DNA of 64,000 nucleotides. It comes from Cedecea neteri. Lineage in GTDB: Bacteria; Pseudomonadota; Gammaproteobacteria; Enterobacterales; Enterobacteriaceae. Of the stretch, positions 38,813 to 47,094 are shown in pieces (position 1 is the stretch's first letter; each line of letters opens with the position of its first letter). The DNA is taken from NCBI RefSeq assembly GCF_000758325.1, contig NZ_CP009459.1, positions 2,914,001 through 2,978,000 on the forward strand. Reading direction: 5' to 3'. The position numbers and the translations under genes were made by a program. Below the pieces are notes generated by a model. That model did no database searches. It was not told the origin of the DNA and saw only the letters and a program-made list of their open reading frames with translations.

Positions 38813-38833
38813 TATAATAAGTTAGCAAGCTAA
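38813..38833 (+). promoter_or_regulatory. slyA promoter -10 and SlyA autoregulatory box
   Basis: TATAAT at 38813-38818 is a consensus -10. Four bases further, TTAGCAAGCTAA (38822-38833) is the exact SlyA consensus and would overlie the start point, fitting autorepression. The -35 is weak. Confidence 0.8.
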
Positions 38834-38849
38834 TTATAAGGAGATGAAA

Positions 38850-39290
38850 TTGGAATCGCCATCGCCATTAGGTTCGGATCTCGCCCGCCTGGTACGCATC
38901 TGGCGTGCGCTAATTGACCATCGCCTGAAACCTCTGGAATTGACACAGACACACTGGGTAACGCTGCATAATATTCATCAGCTGCCGCCAGATCAGTCAC
39001 AGATTCAGTTGGCTAAAGCGATCGGCATTGAGCAGCCATCACTGGTTCGTACGCTCGATCAACTCGAAGAAAAAGGGTTAATCTCGCGCAAAACCTGTGC
39101 AAACGACCGTCGGGCAAAACGGATTAAATTGACCGAGCAGGCCGCGCCTATCATTGAAAAAATGGAAGGCGTAATTAACGAAACGCGGGGAGAAATCCTG
39201 TCGGGTATTACTCGCGAAGAGCAGGCGCTGTTAAGCAGCCTGATCAGTCGGCTTGAGCAAAATATTATTGAACTGCAGGCCCGGGATTAA
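38850..39290 (+). CDS. slyA: MarR-family transcriptional regulator SlyA
   Basis: I place the start at TTG 38850: AAGGAG directly abuts the ATG at 38844, which leaves no spacer, but sits 6 nt from this TTG, the codon also used in E. coli and Salmonella. The 146-residue product has the winged helix [27 protein letters not shown] and the basic wing [10 protein letters not shown]. It carries a two-residue SP duplication near the N-terminus. SlyA counteracts H-NS silencing and controls envelope and stress genes. Confidence 0.96.
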   Translation: MESPSPLGSDLARLVRIWRALIDHRLKPLELTQTHWVTLHNIHQLPPDQSQIQLAKAIGIEQPSLVRTLDQLEEKGLISRKTCANDRRAKRIKLTEQAAPIIEKMEGVINETRGEILSGITREEQALLSSLISRLEQNIIELQARD

Positions 39291-39306
39291 TCTCCCCGGT
39301 TGAACC

Positions 39307-39340
39307 AAAGCCTCGCTGCTTATCCAGCGGGGCTTTTTTT
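39307..39340 (+). terminator. slyA terminator
   Basis: AAAGCCTCGCTG pairs with CAGCGGGGCTTT (one G-U pair) and is followed by a long T run. It separates slyA from the accessory cluster. Confidence 0.92.
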
Positions 39341-39472
39341 TACCTGACGATCCGCTCCCGGGAAAATATTCACCCGGTAGCAAATAGTTGAGCAGGCGTG
39401 TGAGTTTGTTTATCTCTATTTCAGAAGTCTAAATGTAAATTAATTGTTTCTCACCGCTGTCTCCCGCTTTTA

Positions 39473-39510
39473 ATAATGCAGGCATGTTTTTAACAATGAG
39501 CCTGCATTAT
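39473..39510 (+). promoter_or_regulatory. inverted repeat enclosing the start codon of the first cluster gene
   Basis: ATAATGCAGGC (39473-39483) is the exact reverse complement of GCCTGCATTAT (39500-39510), with a 16-nt spacer. The right arm includes the first two bases of the ATG at 39509 and adjoins the weak GAG ribosome site. In RNA it could occlude initiation; in DNA it could be a dyad operator. Confidence 0.6.
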
Positions 39511-40510
39511 GTCTTATCGCATCAGTATCCTGGATAAAAGCCCGCTTGCGCCCAACGACAGCGCGACGGATGCCCTGGCCCGTACGCTGCATCTCGCGCA
39601 GCAGGCAGAAACCTGGGGCTATCACCGCTTCTGGCTGGCCGAGCATCACAACACGCCCCAGCTCGCCAGCCCTTCGCCGGAAGTGCTGATTGCCTGGATT
39701 GCCGGGCAGACGCGCCGGATTCGCGTGGGCTCCGGCGGCGTGATGCTTCAGCACTACAGCCCTTACAAAGTGGCTGAAAACTTCAATCTGCTGTCGTCCC
39801 TTGCGCCTGGCCGCATCGATCTCGGCGTCGGTAAAGCGCCGGGGGGGTTACCGCTTTCGACGCAGGCGCTGCAGCACGGGCAATCGCCGGCGGTAAAAGG
39901 CAGCTTTGATGAACAGCTCACACAGCTCGACGACTGGCTCTCGCGACGCGAACCCGCGACGGACGAAAGCGTTCGCGCCACGCCGCTACCGGCCCAGCGC
40001 CCGGAAGGGTTTTTATTAGGTGCAAGCTTGCAAAGTGCCCGGCTGGCGGCCAGCCTGGACTGGAACTTTGTTTTTGCCGCCCATTTAAATGGCGATAAAA
40101 CGCTGCTGCGCGACGTAGTGACAGACTGGAAAAAGAACAGCCGCCGCGACGTCGTGGTGGCCGTGCAGGCTATCGTGGCACCAGATGCCGGGCGCGCGGA
40201 TGAACTTGCCCGGCAGGTTGAAATCTGGGGCGTCGAACTGGAAAACGGCCAGCGCGTGAGCGTGGCAAGCGAAGAGCAGGCCCACAGCTTTGCCCGCCAG
40301 TCAGGCAGTGCGCTGCGTAGCCTGACGCGGCGTGAGCCTTCGCTGTTAAAAGGCACGCCTGAAGCGGTGCGGGAAGCGCTTCAGGCGCTGCACGAAGAGT
40401 ACGGCATCGATGAATTTATTATTGATACGCCGGTGGCAGAAGGCTCTGAACGCCTGGCTTCGCTGCAACTGCTGGCAGAAGCGCATACGGTAACGGAGGT
40501 GGCTGTATGA
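39509..40510 (+). CDS. LLM-class FMN-dependent monooxygenase, YtmO (CmoO)/MsnO8-like
   Basis: 333 residues starting MSYRISILDKSPL, the usual N-terminus of this luciferase-like group. The family core is AETWGYHRFWLAEHHNTPQL, then RIRVGSGGVMLQHYSPYKVAE and PGRIDLGVGKAPGG. Such enzymes use FMNH2 from a separate reductase. The closest named relatives I recognise are B. subtilis YtmO and YwcH; YtmO is in the S-alkylcysteine salvage operon. It is the first gene of an eight-gene cluster and overlaps the M20 gene by 4 bp. The start codon lies in an inverted repeat. Confidence 0.85.
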   Translation: MSYRISILDKSPLAPNDSATDALARTLHLAQQAETWGYHRFWLAEHHNTPQLASPSPEVLIAWIAGQTRRIRVGSGGVMLQHYSPYKVAENFNLLSSLAPGRIDLGVGKAPGGLPLSTQALQHGQSPAVKGSFDEQLTQLDDWLSRREPATDESVRATPLPAQRPEGFLLGASLQSARLAASLDWNFVFAAHLNGDKTLLRDVVTDWKKNSRRDVVVAVQAIVAPDAGRADELARQVEIWGVELENGQRVSVASEEQAHSFARQSGSALRSLTRREPSLLKGTPEAVREALQALHEEYGIDEFIIDTPVAEGSERLASLQLLAEAHTVTEVAV

Positions 40511-41628
40511 CGTTTGCTCAACAACTGATCGACTGGCGCCGCGAACTGCATCGGTTCCCGGAATTGTCCCTTGAAGAAGTCGAAACTACGTCGCGCATCC
40601 GCGACTGGCTGCAAAGCGCCGGTATCCGCCTGCTGCCGTATTCGCTAAAAACTGGCGTAGTGGCGGAGATTGGCGAAGGTGAGAACGCCATTGCGCTGCG
40701 GGCCGATATCGACGCGCTGCCTATTGAAGAAACCAGCGGCGTGGCCTTTAGTTCGCAGAATCCGGGCGTGATGCATGCCTGCGGGCACGACGTTCACAGC
40801 AGCGTGATGCTGGGCGCGGCACTGCTGCTTAAGCAGCACGAAGCGCAGCTTAACGGCCGGGTTCGCATTCTGTTTCAGCCCGCGGAGGAGCGTTTCGGCG
40901 GGGCAACCACGCTGGTCAAGGCCGGCGTACTGGAGGGGATCTCCGCCATTTTTGGTATGCACAATGAGCCAAACCTGCCGGTTGGGGCGTTTGCCACTCG
41001 CGGCGGCCCGTTCTATGCCAACGTTGACCGGCTGGTCATTCAGGTGCGGGGCAAAGGAGCCCACGCGGCGCGCCCGCATGAAGGCCAGGACGCCATCTTG
41101 CTCGCCAGCCAGTTGGTGACGCTGCTGCAAAGTATCACCAGCCGGGAGGTCAACACGCTGGATTCAGCCGTGTTGAGCATTACCCGTATTGCGGGCGGTA
41201 ACACCTGGAACGTGCTGCCAGAAAGCGTTGAACTGGAAGGTACGCTGCGCACCCACAGCGCCAGCGTGCGAGAGGCAGTTAAAGCTCGCGTGATTGAGAT
41301 TGCGGCCGGTCTTGCCCGCGCCTTTGGGGCGGAAATCGACGTCATCTGGCATTTGGGGCCTGACGCGCTGGTTAACGATGAGCGCTGGGCGGCCTTTGCC
41401 AGCGAAGTTGCCGCCGCGGAAGGTTACGCCACGCATCATGCCGACCTGCATTTGGGCGGCGAGGATTTTGCGGTTTATCTCCAGCATATTCCCGGCGCGT
41501 TTGTCAGCATCGGCAGCGACAGCCGCTATGGGCTTCATCATCCGGCTTTCGACCCCGATGAAAGACTGATTGAACCCGCAGCCCGTTATTTCGCCCGGTT
41601 AGCCCAATCGGCGCTACAACAACTTTAA
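40507..41628 (+). CDS. M20-family amidohydrolase/N-acyl-amino-acid deacetylase
   Basis: 373 residues with M20D (HipO/AbgA-like) metal and catalytic motifs: HACGHDVHSS, LFQPAEERFGGA, FGMHNEPNLPVG and LGGEDFAVYLQHIPGAF. The dimerisation domain spans about residues 175-290. In the B. subtilis ytm and yxe operons the equivalents (YtnL, YxeP) deacetylate N-acetylcysteine or its S-alkyl forms; I infer the same role. The start overlaps the preceding stop (ATGA). Confidence 0.87.
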   Translation: MTFAQQLIDWRRELHRFPELSLEEVETTSRIRDWLQSAGIRLLPYSLKTGVVAEIGEGENAIALRADIDALPIEETSGVAFSSQNPGVMHACGHDVHSSVMLGAALLLKQHEAQLNGRVRILFQPAEERFGGATTLVKAGVLEGISAIFGMHNEPNLPVGAFATRGGPFYANVDRLVIQVRGKGAHAARPHEGQDAILLASQLVTLLQSITSREVNTLDSAVLSITRIAGGNTWNVLPESVELEGTLRTHSASVREAVKARVIEIAAGLARAFGAEIDVIWHLGPDALVNDERWAAFASEVAAAEGYATHHADLHLGGEDFAVYLQHIPGAFVSIGSDSRYGLHHPAFDPDERLIEPAARYFARLAQSALQQL

Positions 41629-41675
41629 CTCTAATCAGCGACGGCGGATTTTAACGATCTGCATAAGGATGAAGC

Positions 41676-42989
41676 ATGTCTGCAACACGACAATTACGAC
41701 TGGGTACGATATTACATGGCGCGTCGGGCAATATGTCGGCCTGGCGCCATCCTGCTGCGGTAGCTGATGCCAGTATTAATTTTGAATTCGTCAAACAAAC
41801 GGCATTTAAAGCGGAAGAGGGGAAGCTGGATTTTATCTTTGTGGCCGACGGACTTTATATTAACGAAAAATCTATCCCGCACTTTTTAAATCGCTTTGAG
41901 CCGCTGACGGTATTATCCGCCCTGGCGAGCGTGACGAAACATTTGGGCCTGGTGGGAACATTGTCGACGTCCTATAGCGACCCTTTTACCACAGCGCGCC
42001 AGTTTGCGAGTCTCGATCATCTGAGCAACGGCCGCGCAGGCTGGAACGTGGTCACTTCTCCGCTGGAGGGCTCGGCTAAAAACTTCTCCAGAACCCAGCA
42101 TCCTGAACACGCGCTGCGCTATCGCATCGCCGATGAATATCTGGACGTCGTGAAAGGGCTCTGGGATTCATGGGAAGATGATGCTTTTGTGCGCAATAAA
42201 GAAAGCGGACAGTTCTTCGCCCCTGAAAAGCTGCACGCGCTCAATCATCAGGGCGATTTTTTCCAGGTCGCGGGGCCGCTGAACATTGGCCGCACGCCGC
42301 AGGGCAGGCCCATTCTGTTCCAGGCCGGAGCCTCGGAAGACGGCAAAAAACTGGCGGCAAAACATGCCGATGCCATCTTTACTCACCATGAATCGCTCGA
42401 TGAGGCAAAAGCCTTTTACCGGGATGTGAAAAACCAGCTGGAAGGGCAAGGCCGAGAGGCTGACTCGCTGCACATCTTCCAGGGCGTGAGCGTCATCGTT
42501 GGCACGGATGCCGAGGACGCCGAACGGCAATACCAGACCACGGCCTCGCTGGTGTCCATCGCCGATGCGCTGAATTACCTCGGCCGCTATTTCGAACACC
42601 ATGACTTTAGCCAGTACCCGCTGGACGAGCCTTTTCCCGATATCGGCGATCTGGGCCAGAACAGCTTCCGCAGCACCACCGATGAGATCAAACGCAACGC
42701 CCGCGAGCGCGGCTTAACCCTGCGCCAGGTCGCGCTTGAAGCTGCCAGCCCAAGGCCGCGTTTTTCCGGTTCGCCGGAACAGGTGGCGGACGGCCTGCAG
42801 CAGTGGTTTGACGAGCGAGCGGCCGACGGATTCATTATCCAGGGCGGCACCCCGGACACTTTCCCGCGTTTTGTGGAGCAGGTTGTACCGGTACTTCAGG
42901 CGCGCGGCCTGTTTCGCACCGAATACCCCGGCACCACGCTGCGTGAGAGTTTTGACCTTGCGCAACCCGAAAATCGCTACGGCAAATAA
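41676..42989 (+). CDS. LLM-class FMN-dependent monooxygenase, NtaA/SnaA/DszA type (CmoJ/YxeK-like)
   Basis: 437 residues. Subfamily landmarks are [18 protein letters not shown], then [66 protein letters not shown] and [25 protein letters not shown]. The family oxidises C-S or C-N bonds with FMNH2 and O2. B. subtilis CmoJ and YxeK belong to it and release cysteine from N-acetyl-S-alkylcysteines, so this is the best candidate for the dealkylating step. AAGGA precedes the start. Confidence 0.88.
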   Translation: MSATRQLRLGTILHGASGNMSAWRHPAAVADASINFEFVKQTAFKAEEGKLDFIFVADGLYINEKSIPHFLNRFEPLTVLSALASVTKHLGLVGTLSTSYSDPFTTARQFASLDHLSNGRAGWNVVTSPLEGSAKNFSRTQHPEHALRYRIADEYLDVVKGLWDSWEDDAFVRNKESGQFFAPEKLHALNHQGDFFQVAGPLNIGRTPQGRPILFQAGASEDGKKLAAKHADAIFTHHESLDEAKAFYRDVKNQLEGQGREADSLHIFQGVSVIVGTDAEDAERQYQTTASLVSIADALNYLGRYFEHHDFSQYPLDEPFPDIGDLGQNSFRSTTDEIKRNARERGLTLRQVALEAASPRPRFSGSPEQVADGLQQWFDERAADGFIIQGGTPDTFPRFVEQVVPVLQARGLFRTEYPGTTLRESFDLAQPENRYGK

Positions 42990-43009
42990 AACAAATAAAG
43001 AGAAAAACT

Positions 43010-43942
43010 ATGCAAAAAACATCCCTGCTGCTGGCTATCGCGCTGGCATGGACGCCGCTTACCTGGGCGAACGAGGTGACCATCAACGGCACCGGCGTGA
43101 GTCTGGAAGCCAACAAGGCGCCGATCAATACTGCTAAAAATCCTCAGGCCATCGCGCAACTGCCCAAAGATTATCGGTTTGCCGTTCCCGGTAAATTTAC
43201 CGTGGCAGTGGCGGCGCTGAATTCGCCGCCGCTGACGGTTTTTTCTGATGACAATAAAACCCTGCTCGGCAGTGAAGTTGACATTGCCCGCCTGGTTGCC
43301 GACAGCCTTGGGCTGGAGTTGAACGTGGTTCCGACCTCCTGGGAGGACTGGCCGCTCGGCGTGGCATCAGGGAAATATGATGCCGCGATCAGCAATATTA
43401 CCGTCACCAAAGATCGCAAAGAGAAGTTTGATTTCGCCACCTACCGCAAAGACTCGCTGGGCTTTTATGTGAATTCCAGCAGCCCGATTAAATCGCTCAC
43501 CCATGCGGAAGATATCGCCGGATTACGCATTGTCGTGGGATCCGGCACCAACCAGGAAGCTATTCTGCTGGCGTGGAATGCGGAAAACGAGAAAAAAGGG
43601 CTGAAGCCGTTTACGCCCGTGTACACCAAAGATGATGCCGCGCTGACGCTGGCGCTGCAGTCCGGGCGAGCCGATGCCTGGTTTGGGCCTAACGTTACCG
43701 GGGCATGGAAAGCGGCGCTGACTGGTAAAACGAAGCTGGTGGGCAGCGTGGACGGCGGCTGGCCGAAAGCGGCACACATTGCGGTGACGCTGAAAAAAGG
43801 CAGCGGCCTGGTGGAACCTGTACAGACGGCGCTCAACGGCGCGATTCAACAGGGCGACTACGACAAAGTTTTAAAGCGCTGGGGTGAAGGCGTGGAGCGT
43901 ATTCCTGCCTCGGAAGTTAACCCTGCCGGTTTAGGTGATTGA
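43010..43942 (+). CDS. amino-acid ABC transporter substrate-binding protein, first of two
   Basis: 310 residues: signal peptide MQKTSLLLAIALAWTPLTWA, then a type II periplasmic-binding fold of the polar amino-acid family (LNSPPLTVFSDDNKT, EVDIARLVADSLGL, WEDWPLGVASGKYDAAISNI, EKFDFATYRKDSLGF). It is clearly paralogous to the protein at 46157-47053, sharing WEDWPLG, EKFDFATYR, VGSGTNQE and LxWNAENE. It captures the substrate for the permease/ATPase encoded further down. Confidence 0.9.
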   Translation: MQKTSLLLAIALAWTPLTWANEVTINGTGVSLEANKAPINTAKNPQAIAQLPKDYRFAVPGKFTVAVAALNSPPLTVFSDDNKTLLGSEVDIARLVADSLGLELNVVPTSWEDWPLGVASGKYDAAISNITVTKDRKEKFDFATYRKDSLGFYVNSSSPIKSLTHAEDIAGLRIVVGSGTNQEAILLAWNAENEKKGLKPFTPVYTKDDAALTLALQSGRADAWFGPNVTGAWKAALTGKTKLVGSVDGGWPKAAHIAVTLKKGSGLVEPVQTALNGAIQQGDYDKVLKRWGEGVERIPASEVNPAGLGD

Positions 43943-43952
43943 GGAAGCGTGT

Positions 43953-44462
43953 ATGAGTGAACATTTTCGCGTTTTGTCCCCGGAAGCGCCTGAACTGCAA
44001 CCGATCATTAGCGGCCTGTTTGGCGAGTATGCTGCCCGCTACGGGGATTTTTTCTCCCGTGATGCCGAAGTGGAGCTGACCGAATGGTATCTGCCGCCGC
44101 AGGGCATTTTTATCGTGCTGGAGCGCGAGGGCGAAATTATTGCCACCGGCGCCTACAAGCCCTATGACCAGCAAACTGCCGAGATCAAACGTATCTGGAC
44201 GAAAAGTACGCTGCGCAAGCAGGGCCTGGCCGGTCGGGTGGTTCGCGAGCTGGAGCGTCTGGCCCTTCAGGCTGGCTACAGCCGTATCTACCTCACCACC
44301 GGCTTTCGTCAGCCGGAGGCCGTCAGGCTTTATCTGAGCGAAGGCTACGATCCGCAGTTCAGCCTTGAGGTTGACCCCGAAACGTTCAGCCTGCCGCCCT
44401 ACGACGGGCGGCTACGGTTCACCAAAATCTTAGCGCTGGAAAGCCTGAGTAAAACGGCCTGA
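43953..44462 (+). CDS. GNAT-family N-acetyltransferase (YxeL/YtmI-like by context)
   Basis: 169 residues from ATG 43953, with GAGGAAG upstream. The acetyl-CoA binding region is AEIKRIWTKSTLRKQGLAGRVVREL (motif A, R/QxxGxG/A type). A GNAT paired with an M20 deacetylase and luciferase-type oxygenases recurs in S-alkylcysteine salvage operons, where it protects the amino group before oxidative dealkylation. Substrate is inferred, not shown. It lies 10 bp after the binding-protein gene. Confidence 0.85.
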   Translation: MSEHFRVLSPEAPELQPIISGLFGEYAARYGDFFSRDAEVELTEWYLPPQGIFIVLEREGEIIATGAYKPYDQQTAEIKRIWTKSTLRKQGLAGRVVRELERLALQAGYSRIYLTTGFRQPEAVRLYLSEGYDPQFSLEVDPETFSLPPYDGRLRFTKILALESLSKTA

Positions 44463-44471
44463 GGAGTGACG

Positions 44472-45398
44472 ATGAAAACGTCTGAAACCATTAAAGTGGT
44501 GCCCGCGCGTTACCCGCTGCGCACCGTGGGGGCAGTGATTGCGCTGTTTGTGCTGGCGGTGGTGGTGCAATCCGTCGCGTTTAACCCTCGCTGGGAATGG
44601 GGTGTTTTTGCCCATTGGTTTTTTGATCCGGTCATTCTGGAGGGGTTAGGACAAACGCTGTTGTTAACGCTGCTGGGCACGGCGCTGAGCGTGGTACTCG
44701 GGGGCTTGCTCGCGCTGGCAAGGCTCTCTTCTTCCTGGCTGTTGAGCAGCCTCGCCTGGAGTTACATTTGGCTGTTTCGCTCCCTGCCGCTGATTGTCGT
44801 GCTGATCGTGCTCTACAACTTCTCTTACCTGTACGACACGCTGTCGATTGGCGTGCCTTTCACCAGCATCGTCTGGGGCAGCTACGACACGATTAACGTG
44901 CTGGGGCAGTTTTCGACGGCAGTAGTGGGGCTGACGCTGGTGCAGAGCGCCTACACCGCAGAGATTGTTCGAGGTGGTTTTCTGGGCGTGGATCACGGGC
45001 AATATGAAGCCGCCGCAGCGTTAGGTCTGCCCGCGTGGCGACGTACCGTGCGGATTATTTTGCCGCAGGCGCTGCGCACGATCCTGCCCGCCGGGTTCAA
45101 CGAAATAATCAGCCTCGCTAAAGGCACGGCGATGGTTTACGTGCTGGCGATGCCGGAGCTGTTTTATACCATCCAGATGATTTACAACCGTACGCAGCAG
45201 GTGATCCCGCTGCTGATGGTGGCGGCCGTCTGGTATCTGGTGATCACCAGCGTACTCTCGCTGATTCAGTACCTGGTTGAACGCTCGCTGGCCCGCAGCG
45301 AACGTCGCTCCGCCATCAACCAAACGCGCACCGTCCGCAGCGCTGCGCCGTCCACAGCCCCCGTTGCCCAGGAGCCGGTCCATGCCAACCTCTCATAA
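44472..45398 (+). CDS. amino-acid ABC transporter permease
   Basis: 308 residues from ATG 44472 with GGAGTGAC upstream. It has an N-terminal extension with one membrane helix, then the HisM-type permease domain with IWLFRSLPLIVVLIVLYNF and the EAA loop YEAAAALGLPAWRRTVRIIL that contacts the ATPase. The C-terminal tail (about 278-308) is polar. There is only one permease gene, so it probably works as a homodimer. Its 3' end overlaps the ATPase start by 17 bp. Confidence 0.92.
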   Translation: MKTSETIKVVPARYPLRTVGAVIALFVLAVVVQSVAFNPRWEWGVFAHWFFDPVILEGLGQTLLLTLLGTALSVVLGGLLALARLSSSWLLSSLAWSYIWLFRSLPLIVVLIVLYNFSYLYDTLSIGVPFTSIVWGSYDTINVLGQFSTAVVGLTLVQSAYTAEIVRGGFLGVDHGQYEAAAALGLPAWRRTVRIILPQALRTILPAGFNEIISLAKGTAMVYVLAMPELFYTIQMIYNRTQQVIPLLMVAAVWYLVITSVLSLIQYLVERSLARSERRSAINQTRTVRSAAPSTAPVAQEPVHANLS

Positions 45399-46155
45399 CG
45401 GCCATATTTCCATTACCGGCGTCAGCAAATATTTCGGTCGCCATAAGGCGCTGGATGATGTTTCGCTTGAGATCCCGCCTGGCACGGTGACGGTGATCCT
45501 CGGGCCATCCGGCTCCGGTAAATCTACGCTGTTACGCACCATCAACCACCTTGAGCGGGTGGACGAAGGCTACATCCAGATTGACGGCGATTATATTGGT
45601 TACCGTCTTAAGGGAGAAAAACTGTACGAGCTGAAAGAAAAGGAAATCCTGCGCCAGCGGGCCAACGTGGGCTATGTTTTTCAGAACTTCAATCTGTTTC
45701 CCCACATGACGGTGCTGGAAAACCTGATTGAAGCGCCGGTGGCCCATAAACAACTGAGCCGCAAAGAGGCGATTGAGCGTGCGTATGACCTGCTGGACGT
45801 CGTCGGGCTGCGCAACAAAGCCGATGCCTGGTCGCGGCACTTATCCGGCGGGCAGCAGCAGCGCATTGCCATTGCCCGCGCGCTGGCGCTGAGCCCTCGG
45901 GTGATGCTGTTTGATGAGCCAACGTCAGCGCTCGACCCTGAGCTGGTTGGCGAAGTGCTGGACGTGATTAAAAGACTGGCCCGTTCGGGCACGACGCTTG
46001 TAATCGTCACACATGAAATCGGCTTTGCACGGGAAGTGGCCGATCAGGTGGTGTTTATGGTCGACGGCAAGATTGTTGAGCAGGGAAGCAGCGACGAAGT
46101 GTTGAATCGCCCGCAGCACCCGCGCACCCGTCAGTTTTTATCGAAGGTGCTGTGA
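45382..46155 (+). CDS. amino-acid ABC transporter ATP-binding protein
   Basis: 257 residues from ATG 45382, with GGAG 8 nt upstream; the frame is open further inside the permease gene but without homology. Walker A is GPSGSGKST, the signature is LSGGQQQRIAIARAL, Walker B is VMLFDEPTSALDPE and the H-loop is VTHEIGFA. It is of the GlnQ/HisP/TcyN polar amino-acid type. Confidence 0.94.
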   Translation: MPTSHNGHISITGVSKYFGRHKALDDVSLEIPPGTVTVILGPSGSGKSTLLRTINHLERVDEGYIQIDGDYIGYRLKGEKLYELKEKEILRQRANVGYVFQNFNLFPHMTVLENLIEAPVAHKQLSRKEAIERAYDLLDVVGLRNKADAWSRHLSGGQQQRIAIARALALSPRVMLFDEPTSALDPELVGEVLDVIKRLARSGTTLVIVTHEIGFAREVADQVVFMVDGKIVEQGSSDEVLNRPQHPRTRQFLSKVL

Positions 46156-46156
46156 T

Positions 46157-47053
46157 ATGAAATATGGATTTATTGCGCTGTTGGTCTCTTTTTCCGCTTT
46201 GTCCGCGCAGACGAATATTGACCTTGTCGCCAATGAAAAGCCTTTGAGCGTGACTCGGGATGAAAAGGCGATTGCCAAAATCCCCGCAGGTTTTCGGTTC
46301 GTCGAACCTGGCACGCTGACGGTGGCGATCTCTGCGCTTAATTCTCCACCGCTGGCGCTGCTCGCCAGCGACAACCGTACGCGCATAGGCAGCGACCCGG
46401 ACATTGCCCGTCTGCTGGCTGGTAGCCTGGGCCTGAAATTGAAGCTGGTCCCGACTGCGTGGGAAGACTGGCCGCTGGGCATCACCTCCGGGCGCTATGA
46501 CGTGGCGCTGGTAAACATTGCCGTGACGGAGCAGCGGAAAGAGAAATTTGATTTTGCCACCTACCGCGTGGACTCGCTCTCTTTTGCGGTGAAGGCCAGC
46601 AGCCCGATTCAGTCTGTCATTAAGGCAGAAGATCTCGCCGGGCGAAAAGTTATCGTCGGGTCAGGGACCAATCAGGAGCGTATTTTGCTTGGCTGGAATG
46701 CAGAAAACGAAAGTGCCGGGCGCGAGCCTGCCTTGCCTGTGTATGTGACCGACGATGCCTCGGCCAACCTTTATATACAGTCTGGCCGGGCCGACGTGTT
46801 CTTTGGGCCACAGTCAATTACGGCTTATAAAGCCGCGTTAACTGGCACCACGCGGGTAGTCGGGCTGGGGCCGAAAAAGGCCTATGTGGCGACGACAACG
46901 AAAAAGGGCAACGGACTGGTGTACGCCCTACAGGCGGCGCTGGATGGCGCTATTCAGCGGGGAGAGTACCAGCAGGTGCTTGCGCGGTGGGGAGAGCAGG
47001 GAGAAGAAGTTGCGCAGTCGGAAGTGAATCCGCCCGGGATTACTTACCAATAG
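46157..47053 (+). CDS. amino-acid ABC transporter substrate-binding protein, second of two
   Basis: 298 residues with a short signal peptide (MKYGFIALLVSFSALSAQ). It is paralogous to the protein at 43010-43942, but the binding domain has diverged (ALVNIAVTEQRKEKF against AISNITVTKDRKEKF). Two binding proteins sharing one permease/ATPase would widen the substrate range, as TcyJ and TcyK do in B. subtilis. It starts 1 bp after the ATPase stop and is the last gene of the cluster. Confidence 0.9.
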   Translation: MKYGFIALLVSFSALSAQTNIDLVANEKPLSVTRDEKAIAKIPAGFRFVEPGTLTVAISALNSPPLALLASDNRTRIGSDPDIARLLAGSLGLKLKLVPTAWEDWPLGITSGRYDVALVNIAVTEQRKEKFDFATYRVDSLSFAVKASSPIQSVIKAEDLAGRKVIVGSGTNQERILLGWNAENESAGREPALPVYVTDDASANLYIQSGRADVFFGPQSITAYKAALTGTTRVVGLGPKKAYVATTTKKGNGLVYALQAALDGAIQRGEYQQVLARWGEQGEEVAQSEVNPPGITYQ

Positions 47054-47055
47054 AA

Positions 47056-47076
47056 AAGGCCCGCTATGCGGGCCTT
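47056..47076. terminator. terminator between the transporter cluster and slyB
   Basis: AAGGCCCGC (47056-47064) pairs with GCGGGCCTT (47068-47076) across a 3-nt loop, between convergent genes. T runs on both sides are short. Confidence 0.75.
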
Positions 47077-47094
47077 AAATCATTTAGCGCTGTC

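Noticed and set aside
44466..44471. GTG start for the permease two codons earlier
   Set aside because: The GTG is part of the GGAGTGAC ribosome site; the ATG at 44472 has correct spacing.
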